Under the pieces are notes generated by a model, which did not search any database, was not told the origin of the DNA, and worked only from the letters and a program-made list of their open reading frames with translations. Source: Xanthomonas translucens pv. cerealis (GTDB lineage: Bacteria > Pseudomonadota > Gammaproteobacteria > Xanthomonadales > Xanthomonadaceae). Taken from it: a stretch of DNA of 64,000 nt. This document shows, piece after piece, positions 55,912 through 64,000 of the stretch (position 1 is the first letter of the stretch; each line of letters begins with the position of its first letter). The stretch lies in assembly GCF_006838285.1 (NCBI RefSeq), contig NZ_CP038228.1, positions 4,558,199-4,622,198 on the forward strand. Reading direction: 5' to 3'. Made by a program: the position numbers and the translations under genes.

Positions 55912-55935
55912 AATTGGTACTATATTGGACATGAT
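55912..55935 (+). promoter_or_regulatory. nagR promoter with AATTGGT half-site
   Basis: AATTGGT at 55912-55918 is followed at once by TATATT (55921-55926), a good -10 hexamer. The AATTGGT half-site is the one found in the leader palindrome at 46433-46450, so NagR probably represses its own gene and those after it. The -35 is not clear. Confidence 0.45.
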
Positions 55936-55962
55936 GAATCCATGCGGTCCGGAGCCAGCACG

Positions 55963-56718
55963 ATGACCAAGCTCAAGCCCGAGGTCGACCCCAGGCTGGC
56001 GGGCTTGGCCGTGGACCCGAGTGCGCCGACCCCGCTGTACCTGCAACTGGCCAGCAAGCTGGTCGAGGCGATCAAGGGCGGCCAGTGGAGGCCGGGCGAG
56101 GCGTTGCCGGCCGAACGCCAGTTGTGCGAACAACTGCAGGTGTCGCGGGTGACGTTGCGCCAGGCGGTGGATGCGCTGGTCGAACAGGGCCTGGTGTCGC
56201 GCCGGCAGGGCGCCGGCACCTTCATCACCTCGCATATCCAGCATCAGCTCAGTGGTCTGGCCAGCTTCAGCGAGACCCTGCGCATGAAGGGCCTGGAGCC
56301 GGGCACGCGCTGGCTGGAACGGCGCGTGCGCCCCGCCCACGGCGAGGAAATCCTGCGCTTGGGGCTGTCGCCGGACACCGTGGTGGCGGCGCTGACCCGC
56401 CTGCGCAGCGCCGACGGCCGGGTCATGGCCTATGAGAAGGCGGTGCTGCCGCAGCGCACCGTGCCCGATCCGCTGGCGATCGGCGATTCGCTGTACGCCT
56501 ACCTGGATGCACAGGGCACCCCGGTGGTGCGCGCGCTGCAGTACTTTCGCGCGATCAACCTGCCGGCGCGGCTGGCCGGGCACCTGGGCATGAAGGAAGG
56601 CGAGGCGATCCTGCACGTGGTGCGGGTCGGCTATACCCGCGACGGCAGCGCGATCGAGCTGACCGACACCTATTGCCACAACGACTACTACGACTTCGTC
56701 GCCGAACTGCGACGCTGA
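55963..56718 (+). CDS. nagR: GntR-family (HutC/UTRA) repressor NagR
   Basis: A 251-residue regulator with an N-terminal GntR winged helix-turn-helix (TPLYLQLASKLVEAIKGGQW, LQVSRVTLRQAVDALVEQGL, RRQGAGTFI) and a C-terminal UTRA effector domain that in this subfamily binds amino-sugar phosphates. The ATG at 55963 has GGAG 8-10 bases upstream; an in-frame ATG at 55942 is the alternative. It sits in the nag locus and has its own promoter with a putative operator. Confidence 0.92.
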   Translation: MTKLKPEVDPRLAGLAVDPSAPTPLYLQLASKLVEAIKGGQWRPGEALPAERQLCEQLQVSRVTLRQAVDALVEQGLVSRRQGAGTFITSHIQHQLSGLASFSETLRMKGLEPGTRWLERRVRPAHGEEILRLGLSPDTVVAALTRLRSADGRVMAYEKAVLPQRTVPDPLAIGDSLYAYLDAQGTPVVRALQYFRAINLPARLAGHLGMKEGEAILHVVRVGYTRDGSAIELTDTYCHNDYYDFVAELRR

Positions 56719-56756
56719 TCGACCGACCCACGCGCCTTTCCGGAGCCCGCCCGCCC

Positions 56757-58037
56757 ATGACCACCGCACGGCCTGCCAGTCCCTACGCCTCGATCGCCAT
56801 CGTCGGCTTGCTGTTCTTCATCATCGGATTCTTCACCTGGATCAACGGCCCGCTGATCACCTTCGTGCGGCTGGCGTTCGACCTCAACGAGGTCAATGCG
56901 TTCCTGGTGCTGATGGTGTTCTACCTGTCGTATTTCTTCCTGGCGCTGCCGTCGTCGTGGATCCTCAAGCGCACCGGCATGAAGAAGGGCCTGGCGCTTA
57001 GCCTGGTGGTGATGGCGGCGGGCGCGGCGGCGTTCGGCCAGTTCGCCACGCAGCGCTTCTATCCCGGCGCGCTGGCCGGTCTGTTCGTGATCGGCAGCGG
57101 CCTGGCGCTGCTGCAGACCGCGATCAACCCGTACATCAGCATCCTCGGCCCGATCGAGAGCGCGGCGCGGCGCATCGCGGTGATGGGCATCTGCAACAAG
57201 ATCGCCGGCATCCTGGCGCCGTTCCTGATCGGCACGCTGGTGCTGCACGGCGTCGGCGATCTGGCCACGCAGGTGCAGGCCGCCGAGCCGGTGGCCAAGG
57301 AAGCGCTGCTGACCGCGTTCGCCGCCAAGATCCACCTGCCGTACCTGGTGATGGCCGGCGTGCTGGTGGTGGTGGCGATCGGCGTGCTGTTCTCGCCGCT
57401 GCCGGAATTGAAGGCGTCGGAAGTCAACGCCGCGCCGGTCGGTGCCGGCAGCCCTGCGCAGAAGACCAGCATCTTGCAGTTCCCGCACCTGTGGCTGGGC
57501 GTGCTGTGCCTGTTCGTGTACGTGGGCGTGGAAGTGATGGCCGGCGATGCGATCGGCACCTACGGCAACGGCTTCCACCTGCCGCTGGACCACACCAAGC
57601 TGTTCACCTCCTACACCCTGGCGGCGATGCTGGCCGGCTACGTGGCCGGTCTGCTGCTGATTCCCACGCTGATCTCGCAGGCGCGCTATCTCAGCATCTC
57701 GGCGCTGCTCGGCGTGCTGTTCTCGGCCGGCGCCTACGTCACCCACGGTTATGTGTCGGTGGGTTTCGTCGCCGCGCTCGGCTTCGCCAACGCGATGATG
57801 TGGCCGGCGATCTTCCCGCTGGCAATCAAGGGCCTGGGCCGACACACCGAGATCGGCTCGGCCTTGCTGGTGATGGGCATCGCCGGCGGCGCGATCATCC
57901 CGCAGCTGTTCGCGGTGCTGAAGCAGCACTTCGATTTCCAATTGGTATTCCTGTTGCTGATGGTGCCGTGCTACCTGTACATCCTGTTTTATTCCCTGGT
58001 CGGCCACCGTGCCGGTCATGCCTCCGCCCGCGCGTGA
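56757..58037 (+). CDS. nagP: MFS N-acetylglucosamine permease NagP
   Basis: A 426-residue major-facilitator transporter of the FucP/NagP group with about twelve helices. Typical are FFIIGFFTWINGPLITF, FYLSYFFLALPSSWILKRTG and LQTAINPYISILGP. NagP carries GlcNAc across the inner membrane with protons, in contrast to the PTS route of enteric bacteria, so a separate kinase is required; none is encoded in the window. Start at MTTARPAS (56757). Confidence 0.93.
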   Translation: MTTARPASPYASIAIVGLLFFIIGFFTWINGPLITFVRLAFDLNEVNAFLVLMVFYLSYFFLALPSSWILKRTGMKKGLALSLVVMAAGAAAFGQFATQRFYPGALAGLFVIGSGLALLQTAINPYISILGPIESAARRIAVMGICNKIAGILAPFLIGTLVLHGVGDLATQVQAAEPVAKEALLTAFAAKIHLPYLVMAGVLVVVAIGVLFSPLPELKASEVNAAPVGAGSPAQKTSILQFPHLWLGVLCLFVYVGVEVMAGDAIGTYGNGFHLPLDHTKLFTSYTLAAMLAGYVAGLLLIPTLISQARYLSISALLGVLFSAGAYVTHGYVSVGFVAALGFANAMMWPAIFPLAIKGLGRHTEIGSALLVMGIAGGAIIPQLFAVLKQHFDFQLVFLLLMVPCYLYILFYSLVGHRAGHASARA

Positions 58038-58079
58038 TCGCGCATCATGGGCGTACTTCCCGACGTGCAGGACCGCAGC

Positions 58080-59147
58080 ATGCGTAGACCCACCATCAAA
58101 GACGTCGCCGAACGGGCGCGGGTGTCGCTGAAGACCGTGTCGCGGGTCATCAACAACGAACCGTCGGTGATGCAGGCCACGCGCGCGCGTGTGCTGCACG
58201 CTATCGCCGAGCTGGACTACGAACCGGATCCGTCGGCGCGCAACCTGCGCAGCGGCACCCCGTTCGTGATCGGGCTGGTGTACGACAACCCAAATCCGTA
58301 CCACATCATCGGCGTGCAGAACGGCGTGCTGGCGGCGTGTCGCGAGACCGGCTTCGGCCTGCAGATCCATCCCTGCGATTCGACCTCGCCGATGCTGGCC
58401 GAGGAACTGGCCGAGTGGACCCAGCGTTCGCGCCTGGCCGGGCTGGTGTTGACCGCGCCGATGTCCGAGCGCGCCGAACTGGTCGCGGCGCTGACCGCGC
58501 GCGGGATCAAGACCGTGCGCATCATCGCCGCCACCGAGGATCCGAAGGACGGCCCGTGCGTCTACGTCGACGACCGCGACGCCGCCTACGAGGTTACCGA
58601 GCACCTGATCCAGCTCGGCCACCAGCGCATCGGCTTCCTGTGGGGCGGCACTTCGCACCGTTCCAGCGGCGAGCGCTACGCCGGCTACGAGGCCGCGCTG
58701 AAGGACTACGGCATCACCCTGGACAAGCACCTGGTGGTGCCCGGCGACTACACCTTCGACGACGGCTTCCGCGGCGCGCGGCGGCTGCTGGCGCTGCGCG
58801 AGCCGCCGACCGCGATCTTCGGCTCCAACGACGAGATCGCCGCCGGCGTGCTGGCCGCGGCCAAGTCGGCGGGCATGAACGTGCCCTACGACCTGTCCAT
58901 CGCCGGCTTCGAGGACAGCCCGTTCTCGCGCCAGTCGTGGCCGGCGCTGACCACCGCCAAGCAGGCCACCGAAGACATCGCGCGCCACGCCGCACGGCTG
59001 CTGATCAGCCAGCTGCGCAGCGACGCCTACGAAGAGCATCCGGCGCCGATGCACAACCAGGGCTTCGTGCCGCAGCTGGTGGTGCGCGGCTCCACCGCGC
59101 CGATGCAGCCGCATTCCCGCCGCCCTCCTTCCCCCGATCCGACATGA
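58080..59147 (+). CDS. nagQ: LacI-family repressor NagQ
   Basis: A 355-residue LacI regulator. The HTH and hinge are at the N-terminus (PTIKDVAERARVSLKTVSRVINNEPSV, then YEPDPSARNLRSG), and a periplasmic-binding-protein-like effector domain follows. The ATG at 58080 gives a standard N-terminus; ATG 58047 would add 11 residues. A central CG operator with TGACA arms is expected for this class, and such sites occur at 46033 and 46383. The stop overlaps the nagB-II start (ATGA). Confidence 0.92.
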   Translation: MRRPTIKDVAERARVSLKTVSRVINNEPSVMQATRARVLHAIAELDYEPDPSARNLRSGTPFVIGLVYDNPNPYHIIGVQNGVLAACRETGFGLQIHPCDSTSPMLAEELAEWTQRSRLAGLVLTAPMSERAELVAALTARGIKTVRIIAATEDPKDGPCVYVDDRDAAYEVTEHLIQLGHQRIGFLWGGTSHRSSGERYAGYEAALKDYGITLDKHLVVPGDYTFDDGFRGARRLLALREPPTAIFGSNDEIAAGVLAAAKSAGMNVPYDLSIAGFEDSPFSRQSWPALTTAKQATEDIARHAARLLISQLRSDAYEEHPAPMHNQGFVPQLVVRGSTAPMQPHSRRPPSPDPT

Positions 59148-60184
59148 CCCTGCCCATGGCATTGCCCACCGAAACCGAAACCCTGATGTTCCGCGAAGCC
59201 GCGGAAACGGCTGACGTCGTCGCCGCGCAGTTCGCCCGCAACCATGACGTGGTGAGCGCGCTGGCCGCTTCGCTGCGCGCCGATCCGCCGCCGTTCGTGG
59301 TTACCTGCGCGCGCGGCAGTTCCGACCATGCCGCGACCTACGCCAAGTACCTGTTCGAGACCCAGCTCGGCGTGGTCACTGCCTCGGCCTCGCCGTCGGT
59401 GGGCTCGGTGTACGCCTCGCCGCTGCAGTTGCGCGGCGCGCTGTACGTGGTGATCTCGCAGTCCGGCAAGAGCCCGGACCTGCTGCGCAACGCCGAGGCC
59501 GCCAAGGCCGCCGGCGCGCGCGTGGTGGCGCTGGTCAACGTCGAGGATTCGCCGCTGGCGCAGCTGGCCGACACGGTGATCGCGCTCGGCGCCGGCCCGG
59601 AGAAGAGCGTGGCTGCGACCAAGAGCTACCTGGCGTCGCTGGCGGCGATCCTGCAGCTCGGCGCGCACTGGAAGAACGATGCGGCGCTGCTCGCCGCGCT
59701 CGACGCGCTGCCGCAGGCGCTGCGTGCCGCGTGGCAGGCCGATTGGCGCCCGCTCACCGACGGCCTGGTCGATGCGCACAACCTGTTCGTGCTCGGCCGC
59801 GGCCTTGGCCTGGCCGCGGCGCAGGAGGCGGCGCTCAAGTTCAAGGAAACCTGCGGCCTGCATGCCGAGGCCTACAGCTCGGCGGAAGTGAGGCACGGGC
59901 CGATGGCGCTGGTCGGCCCCGGCTTCCCGGTGCTGGCCTTCGCCCAGCCGGACGACACCGGCGCCGGCACCCGCAGCCTGGCCGAGGAATTCCGCGGCCG
60001 CGGCGCGCAGGTATGGCTGGCCAGTGCCGACGGCGATCTGCCGCTGGTCGCCGCGCCGCACCCGGTGTGCGCGCCGCTGCTGACCATCCAGAGCTTCTAC
60101 CGCGCGATCAACGCGCTGGCGCTGCGCCGCGGCTACAACCCGGACCTGCCGCCGCATCTGAACAAAGTGACGGAGACGGTGTAA
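59144..60184 (+). CDS. nagB-II: Glucosamine-6-phosphate deaminase NagB-II (SIS type)
   Basis: A 346-residue protein with two SIS sugar-isomerase domains, the analogue of NagB built on the GlmS isomerase fold. Motifs are CARGSSDHAATYAKYLFE, ISQSGKSPDLL, SVAATKSYLASLAA and the second-domain GRGLGLAAAQEAALKFKETCGLHAEAYSSAEVRHGP. It converts glucosamine-6-phosphate to fructose-6-phosphate and ammonia. Overlaps nagQ by 4 bases and nagA by 1 base. Confidence 0.94.
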   Translation: MTLPMALPTETETLMFREAAETADVVAAQFARNHDVVSALAASLRADPPPFVVTCARGSSDHAATYAKYLFETQLGVVTASASPSVGSVYASPLQLRGALYVVISQSGKSPDLLRNAEAAKAAGARVVALVNVEDSPLAQLADTVIALGAGPEKSVAATKSYLASLAAILQLGAHWKNDAALLAALDALPQALRAAWQADWRPLTDGLVDAHNLFVLGRGLGLAAAQEAALKFKETCGLHAEAYSSAEVRHGPMALVGPGFPVLAFAQPDDTGAGTRSLAEEFRGRGAQVWLASADGDLPLVAAPHPVCAPLLTIQSFYRAINALALRRGYNPDLPPHLNKVTETV

Positions 60185-61329
60185 TGACGACGACGGCGCT
60201 GCGCAATGCGCGGGTGCTCGGCGAGGACGGCTTCCTCGATGGCGTGAGCGTGCTGCTGGACGGTAGGTGCATCGCCGCCGTGCTCGACGACGGCGACGCG
60301 CGCGCGGCTGCGGCAACGACGCAACTGGACCTGGGCGGCGGCACGCTGCTGCCGGGTTTCATCGACCTGCAGGTCAACGGCGGCGGCGGCGTACTGTTCA
60401 ACAACAGCACCGACGTCGCCGCGCTGCGCCGCATCGGCCAGGCGCATCGCCGCTACGGCACCACCGGCTACCTGCCGACGCTGATCAGCGACGACCTGGA
60501 GGTGATGCGCGCGGCGATCGCCGCGACCCGCCAGGCCATCGCCGCAGGCGTGCCGGGCGTGCTCGGCATCCACCTGGAAGGGCCGTACCTGGCGCCGGCG
60601 CGCAAGGGCACCCACAACGTGGACAAGTTCCGCGTGCCCGATGCCGCCGAACTGGCGCTGGCCACCTCGCTGGACAACGGCGTCACCCTGATCACGCTGG
60701 CGCCGGAACGGTTGCCGGCCGCGAGTATCCGCACCCTGGCGGGCGCCGGCGCGCGCGTGTTCGCCGGCCACACCGCCGGCAGCTACGACGAGATCCGCGC
60801 CGGCCTGGATGCGGGCGTGTGCGGCTTCACCCATCTGTACAACGCGATGTCGCCGCTGCAGGGACGCGATCCCGGCGTGGTCGGCGCGGCGCTGGAAGAC
60901 CGCGCTGCCTGGTGCGGCATCATCGTTGACGGCGTGCACGTGCACCCGGCCAGCCTGCGCGTGGCGCTGGCGGCCAAACCGCGCGGCACGCTGTTCCTGG
61001 TCACCGACGCGATGCCGATGGTCGGCGCCGACAGCCCCAGCTTCGACCTGTACGGCGAAACCATCACCGCGGTGGACGGCGTGGTGCGCAATGCCGCCGG
61101 CGCGCTGGCCGGTTCGGCGCTGGACATGGCCAGCGCGGTCCGCAACAGCGTGCAGTGGCTGGGCGTGAGCCTGGACGAAGCCGCGCGCATGGCCTCGCTG
61201 TATCCGGCGCAATGCCTGGGTCTGGACGATCGCTACGGCCGCATCGCACCCGGCTACCAGGCCGACCTGGTGCTGCTCGACGACGCGCTGCAAGTGCGGC
61301 AGACCTGGATCGCGGGGGCGGTGGAGTAG
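60184..61329 (+). CDS. nagA: N-acetylglucosamine-6-phosphate deacetylase NagA
   Basis: A 381-residue amidohydrolase. Metal and substrate residues are E132 (HLEGPYL), H196 (GHTAGSY), H217 (THLYNAM) and the catalytic D275 (VTDAMPM). It removes acetate from GlcNAc-6-phosphate, feeding NagB-II. The ATG overlaps the nagB-II stop by one base. It is the last gene of the locus; no clear + strand terminator follows. Confidence 0.96.
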   Translation: MTTTALRNARVLGEDGFLDGVSVLLDGRCIAAVLDDGDARAAAATTQLDLGGGTLLPGFIDLQVNGGGGVLFNNSTDVAALRRIGQAHRRYGTTGYLPTLISDDLEVMRAAIAATRQAIAAGVPGVLGIHLEGPYLAPARKGTHNVDKFRVPDAAELALATSLDNGVTLITLAPERLPAASIRTLAGAGARVFAGHTAGSYDEIRAGLDAGVCGFTHLYNAMSPLQGRDPGVVGAALEDRAAWCGIIVDGVHVHPASLRVALAAKPRGTLFLVTDAMPMVGADSPSFDLYGETITAVDGVVRNAAGALAGSALDMASAVRNSVQWLGVSLDEAARMASLYPAQCLGLDDRYGRIAPGYQADLVLLDDALQVRQTWIAGAVE

Positions 61330-61370
61330 CCTGGATGCACCAAGCATATATCTTGAGTGCAGGCAAAAAC

Positions 61371-61399
61371 TAATCCGCGCATGCGCGGATTAAGTGGGC
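61371..61399 (-). terminator. Perfect palindrome, minus-strand terminator
   Basis: Bases 61371-61392 form a perfect 22-base palindrome (arms TAATCCGCGCA). On the minus strand it is followed within 2 bases by TTTTTG (61364-61369), so it would end transcripts from the AT-rich island operon. On the plus strand it lacks a T-tract. Confidence 0.6.
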
Positions 61400-61462
61400 G
61401 TGGTTCCTGTGTAAGCCGCTAGATATGCAGGCGGATTGATTTTATAGTTGACTATGCGTTGG

Positions 61463-61834
61463 TCACGGCTGACCGACAGTCACAACACCGCAGTTGCCGA
61501 TGCAGCCTGGCGATAGATCACCACCACCACCACCGTAACCGCCACGCGTCAAAGAGCCAGGAATGGGGTGTACACATGGTGTGCACGATTGGCAAACGAT
61601 GGTTGTTTTTTCAGTGGAATCATCATTCCAGATTACTTTCGCAATAGATCTATTCTGCAATAAAGTAATGCCTTTGGGAATTCGATACATTCCTAGCAAG
61701 CCCAACATGCCAGCTTGACGTACTTCGGGAATATCAGATGCGCCGACCCCTTGCGCCGGAGCTACTTGATTATATGGTGCCTTTCTTGAGTCTATGCTAA
61801 CGATTGCTGCTATTGCTGTAAGGCTTGCGGTCAA
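61463..61834 (-). CDS. Cys/Gly-rich secreted peptide gene with interrupted signal sequence
   Basis: The intact frame starts at a TTG and gives 123 residues. The N-terminal part is the second half of a signal peptide (LTASLTAIAAIVS), and the C-terminal third is Cys- and Gly-rich (CQSCTPC, GGYGGGGG, CIGNCG). In the same frame an ATG at 61873-61871, with GGGG 8 bases before it, starts MHTAKRT, then a TGA at 61852-61850, then LSIFLLTASL. TGG (Trp) at that codon would give a complete Sec signal peptide. So the gene is either broken by one nonsense change or uses a rare internal start. No known family; low GC. It lies 15 bases after the next gene upstream. Confidence 0.5.
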   Translation of the reverse strand: MTASLTAIAAIVSIDSRKAPYNQVAPAQGVGASDIPEVRQAGMLGLLGMYRIPKGITLLQNRSIAKVIWNDDSTEKTTIVCQSCTPCVHPIPGSLTRGGYGGGGGDLSPGCIGNCGVVTVGQP

Positions 61835-61888
61835 CAGAAAGATGGAAAGTCAAGTGCGCTTTGCAGTGTGCATATCAAAATCCCCATT

Positions 61889-62767
61889 TTATCTAATTAT
61901 GCGGTTAATGTAATCTATCTTTTTGTTTAGTTTATTTGTTGCGTCGTTCGGTAGTAAATAATTGCGAACCAATTGCTCATAATTGGAGCCGCAAGCACCG
62001 TTTAAGCAATACCCACCAACGATCGCAGATTCAGCTCCGCATTCCGCACCCATTTGGCATGCAACGATGCCCCAGGCATATGCTGATATGGCATCGCCGG
62101 AAACCGGTTCAAATTCTCCAAGGTCCGATTCCTGTGGTTGTGAGAGTAACTCTCTGAGTTCGAATATTGCTTCGGGATCCTTGCTTTTTATGGATTCATT
62201 TATCAGTTCGGATATATTTTCTTTCGATTCGGCAGGGTATATATTGCGCAATTTTATTTTTGCGGAAATATCTCCTGATGCGGCAGCTGCTTTCAGCCAT
62301 TCTATCTGTGCTTCGAGTGGAATTATTGATCCCCCTTCGATTAATGCACAGTCATCTGCAATGCGTTTTGCCGTTGCGTTCATGGCGCTTGCAGCATTGC
62401 CGGCCTGGGCAGCCATGGCTTTTATGCCGGATAAGAATTTCGTTGATGAAACACTTACCGGAAAGCATCGGCCATAAATTTTAGATAACTCGAACTGCGC
62501 TTTGGGATCCCCTTCGGTTGCTTTGTGTTTTATGCTTTCGAATTTCAGGTAATATTCTGTGGAGCGCGATGCTTTGATTTGGTTGGCATTGCCTGAATCA
62601 AATTTATTTTTTTCTGTATTTTGGATGTCGGGTGAAATCTCTAGGTCAGCGCTCTTTTTGTCTGGATGGGTTTCATTGTTTATTTTTTTTAGGTGAAATG
62701 CGGAAAAATAGATTGCAGCAAAAAGAATAGAAATTCCCACTGCGACGGGAGTTAAGTATTTTTTCAT
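61889..62767 (-). CDS. Membrane-anchored or secreted Sel1-like protein
   Basis: A 292-residue protein with an N-terminal membrane/signal segment (VAVGISILFAAIYFSAF). A Lys/Asn-rich linker is followed by three degenerate Sel1/TPR-like repeats (GDPKAQFELSKIYG, GDISAKIKLRNIYP, KDPEAIFELRELL) and a Cys-containing C-terminal domain (CQMGAECGAESAIVGGYCLNGACG). Codon use is strikingly AT-rich (many AAA, ATA, TTT), unlike all neighbours, suggesting recent transfer. It is upstream of and probably co-transcribed with the Cys-rich peptide gene. Function unknown; Sel1 proteins mediate protein contacts. Confidence 0.7.
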   Translation of the reverse strand: MKKYLTPVAVGISILFAAIYFSAFHLKKINNETHPDKKSADLEISPDIQNTEKNKFDSGNANQIKASRSTEYYLKFESIKHKATEGDPKAQFELSKIYGRCFPVSVSSTKFLSGIKAMAAQAGNAASAMNATAKRIADDCALIEGGSIIPLEAQIEWLKAAAASGDISAKIKLRNIYPAESKENISELINESIKSKDPEAIFELRELLSQPQESDLGEFEPVSGDAISAYAWGIVACQMGAECGAESAIVGGYCLNGACGSNYEQLVRNYLLPNDATNKLNKKIDYINRIIR

Positions 62768-62940
62768 TTCAGCCCTTCGGAGTGGAATAAGAAGTGAAAT
62801 TCAAACGCTGGCTATCGCTCGGATTTCAACGACTCCTTTTAATGCCGTCTAGCGTATTGTGATGGAATTATCATGGTCAATGCGCCGCTTGGGCTTTATC
62901 GTTGAAAAAACGCCTTTATTCGCTTTTCTTCGCAATTACT

Positions 62941-64000
62941 TCAGTTTGCTGTCTTGCTGCGCGCTACAGCGATCGCGGCGATCCGCGCCTTCGCCAGCGC
63001 CTCGCCGATCTGCGGGCCGCTCAGGCCCTGCGCGGCCAGATCGCGGGCGTTGACCGTCAGCGCCGCGGCGTGCAGGCGCTGCAGTGCGCGGCCTTGCGGG
63101 TAGTCGGCGTCTTCGCTGCCGAGGCGGCCGCGCTTGTCGGCTTCGCACACCAGCGCCAGCTGCGCGATGCGTTCGGGCTTGCGGAAGCCGTCGCAGCGCT
63201 GCAGTAGTTCGTGCACAGTGCGGTCGCGTAGTTCGGCCAGGCGATGCACGTTCAAGTGCTCGCGGCAGGCGATCTCGGCCAGCTGGCGGTGCTCCTGCGG
63301 CAGTTTCAGGCGTTCGCACAGCGCGCGCAGCGGGGCCACGCCGCGTTGTTCGTGCATCACGTGTCGCGGCCATTCCGCTTGCGGGGTCAGTGCCTTGCCC
63401 AGGTCGTGGGTCAGCGCGGCGAAGCCGATCAGCGCGTCGCCCGGCGCCAGCCGCGCGGCCATGTCGCTGACCAGTTCCTGGTGGAGGCCGGTATCGATCT
63501 CGGGATGGTAGTCGGCGCGCTGCGGCACGCCGTACAGCGCCTCCAGTTCCGGCAGCACGCTGCGCAGCGCGTCGGCGTCGTGCAGGGTGCGCAGGAACGC
63601 CGAGGGCTGTGCCGATGCGAGGCTGCGCCGCAGCTCCTGCCACACGCGCTCGGGCACCAGCGTGTCCAGTTCGCCGCTGGCCGCCATCGCGCGCATCAGC
63701 GCCAGGGTTTCCGGCGCCACGCTGAAACCCAGCGGCGCCAGCCGCGCCATGAAGCGCGCTGCGCGCAGCACGCGCAGCGGGTCTTCGCCGAAGGCCGGGC
63801 CGATGTGGCGCAGTACGCGCCGTTCGATGTCGCGCACGCCGCCGTACGGATCGACGAGCGCGCCGCTGTCCTCGTCGCGGGCGATCGCGTTGATGGTGAA
63901 GTCGCGCCGCTGCAGATCTTCTTCCAGCGTCACCGACGGGTCGGCATCGACCACAAAGCCGTGGTAGCCGCGCCCGGACTTGCGCTCGGTGCGCGCCAGC
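62941..64000 (-). CDS. cca: Multifunctional CCA-adding tRNA nucleotidyltransferase, partial
   Basis: The gene runs off the right end of the window, so the N-terminal portion with the GS motif and catalytic Asp pair is missing. Seen here are [49 protein letters not shown], and an HD domain with [12 protein letters not shown] and the [13 protein letters not shown] region. The HD domain marks the multifunctional class with phosphohydrolase activity. It adds or repairs the 3' CCA of tRNAs. Reading continues to base 64000 without a stop. Confidence 0.95.
   Translation of the reverse strand, partial: LARTERKSGRGYHGFVVDADPSVTLEEDLQRRDFTINAIARDEDSGALVDPYGGVRDIERRVLRHIGPAFGEDPLRVLRAARFMARLAPLGFSVAPETLALMRAMAASGELDTLVPERVWQELRRSLASAQPSAFLRTLHDADALRSVLPELEALYGVPQRADYHPEIDTGLHQELVSDMAARLAPGDALIGFAALTHDLGKALTPQAEWPRHVMHEQRGVAPLRALCERLKLPQEHRQLAEIACREHLNVHRLAELRDRTVHELLQRCDGFRKPERIAQLALVCEADKRGRLGSEDADYPQGRALQRLHAAALTVNARDLAAQGLSGPQIGEALAKARIAAIAVARSKTAN

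Overview
The window reads as chromosome of a high-GC gammaproteobacterium of the Lysobacteraceae, most likely Xanthomonas. The evidence is the complete N-acetylglucosamine (nag) utilisation locus with a TonB-dependent receptor, a GH28 pectinase, the mreBCD-PBP2-RodA / MltB-RlpA-D,D-carboxypeptidase order, and many xanthomonad-style intergenic palindromes (core TGGGAGCGACTTCAGTCGC) and G-rich short tandem repeats. I see no tRNA, rRNA, IS element, prophage or CRISPR array. Gene identities come from reading the translations; no database search was run.

Layout. 1-4.7 kb: a lipoprotein, a HAD phosphatase, a heavily decayed sigma-54 activator pseudogene and a PfkB-family kinase. 4.9-18.4 kb: a cell-elongation and cell-wall block (mreB, mreC, mreD, PBP2, rodA; then mltB, rlpA and a PBP5/6-type carboxypeptidase), interrupted by a translationally coupled pair, a VirJ/AcvB-family hydrolase and a GH28 polygalacturonase. 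18.5-24.4 kb: LpxR-like deacylase, ybeD-lipB-lipA (lipoate synthesis) and the tail-specific protease Prc. 24.7-32.7 kb: TauE/SafE transporter beside a broken LysR gene, a secreted phosphoesterase, a two-gene nicotinamide-to-NAD salvage pair (NMN adenylyltransferase-Nudix, NAMPT-type transferase), small envelope proteins and an SDR39U1 epimerase. 32.9-45.5 kb: a secreted protein of unknown function, 6-phosphogluconate dehydrogenase, a Gfo/Idh oxidoreductase, a BON protein, a three-gene phosphorelay (histidine kinase, response regulator, REC-kinase-REC hybrid), a solitary Anbu-type proteasome homologue, FolK facing a pteridine reductase, a MidA-type methyltransferase and a VanZ protein.

45.5-61.3 kb is the most coherent system. 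A 1.2-kb non-coding leader carries candidate LacI- and GntR-type operators. It is followed by a TonB receptor, a Tat-exported GH2 enzyme, a GH89 alpha-N-acetylglucosaminidase, the membrane protein NagX, the GntR repressor NagR, the permease NagP, the LacI repressor NagQ, the deaminase NagB-II and the deacetylase NagA. The genes suggest a path from outer-membrane uptake of a GlcNAc-capped glycan, through periplasmic trimming and inner-membrane transport, to fructose-6-phosphate. No GlcNAc kinase is in the window. 61.4-62.9 kb is a small AT-rich island with two unusual secreted-protein genes, the second with a stop codon inside its signal peptide. The window ends inside a CCA-adding tRNA nucleotidyltransferase gene.

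Two repeat families run through the window. Palindromic elements with 25-28 bp arms lie near gene ends, and one sits exactly where the sigma-54 regulator pseudogene loses its DNA-binding tail. Paired G-rich/C-rich short-repeat elements also lie between genes. Two of these overlap coding sequence and supply the C-terminal residues of MreC and FolK.
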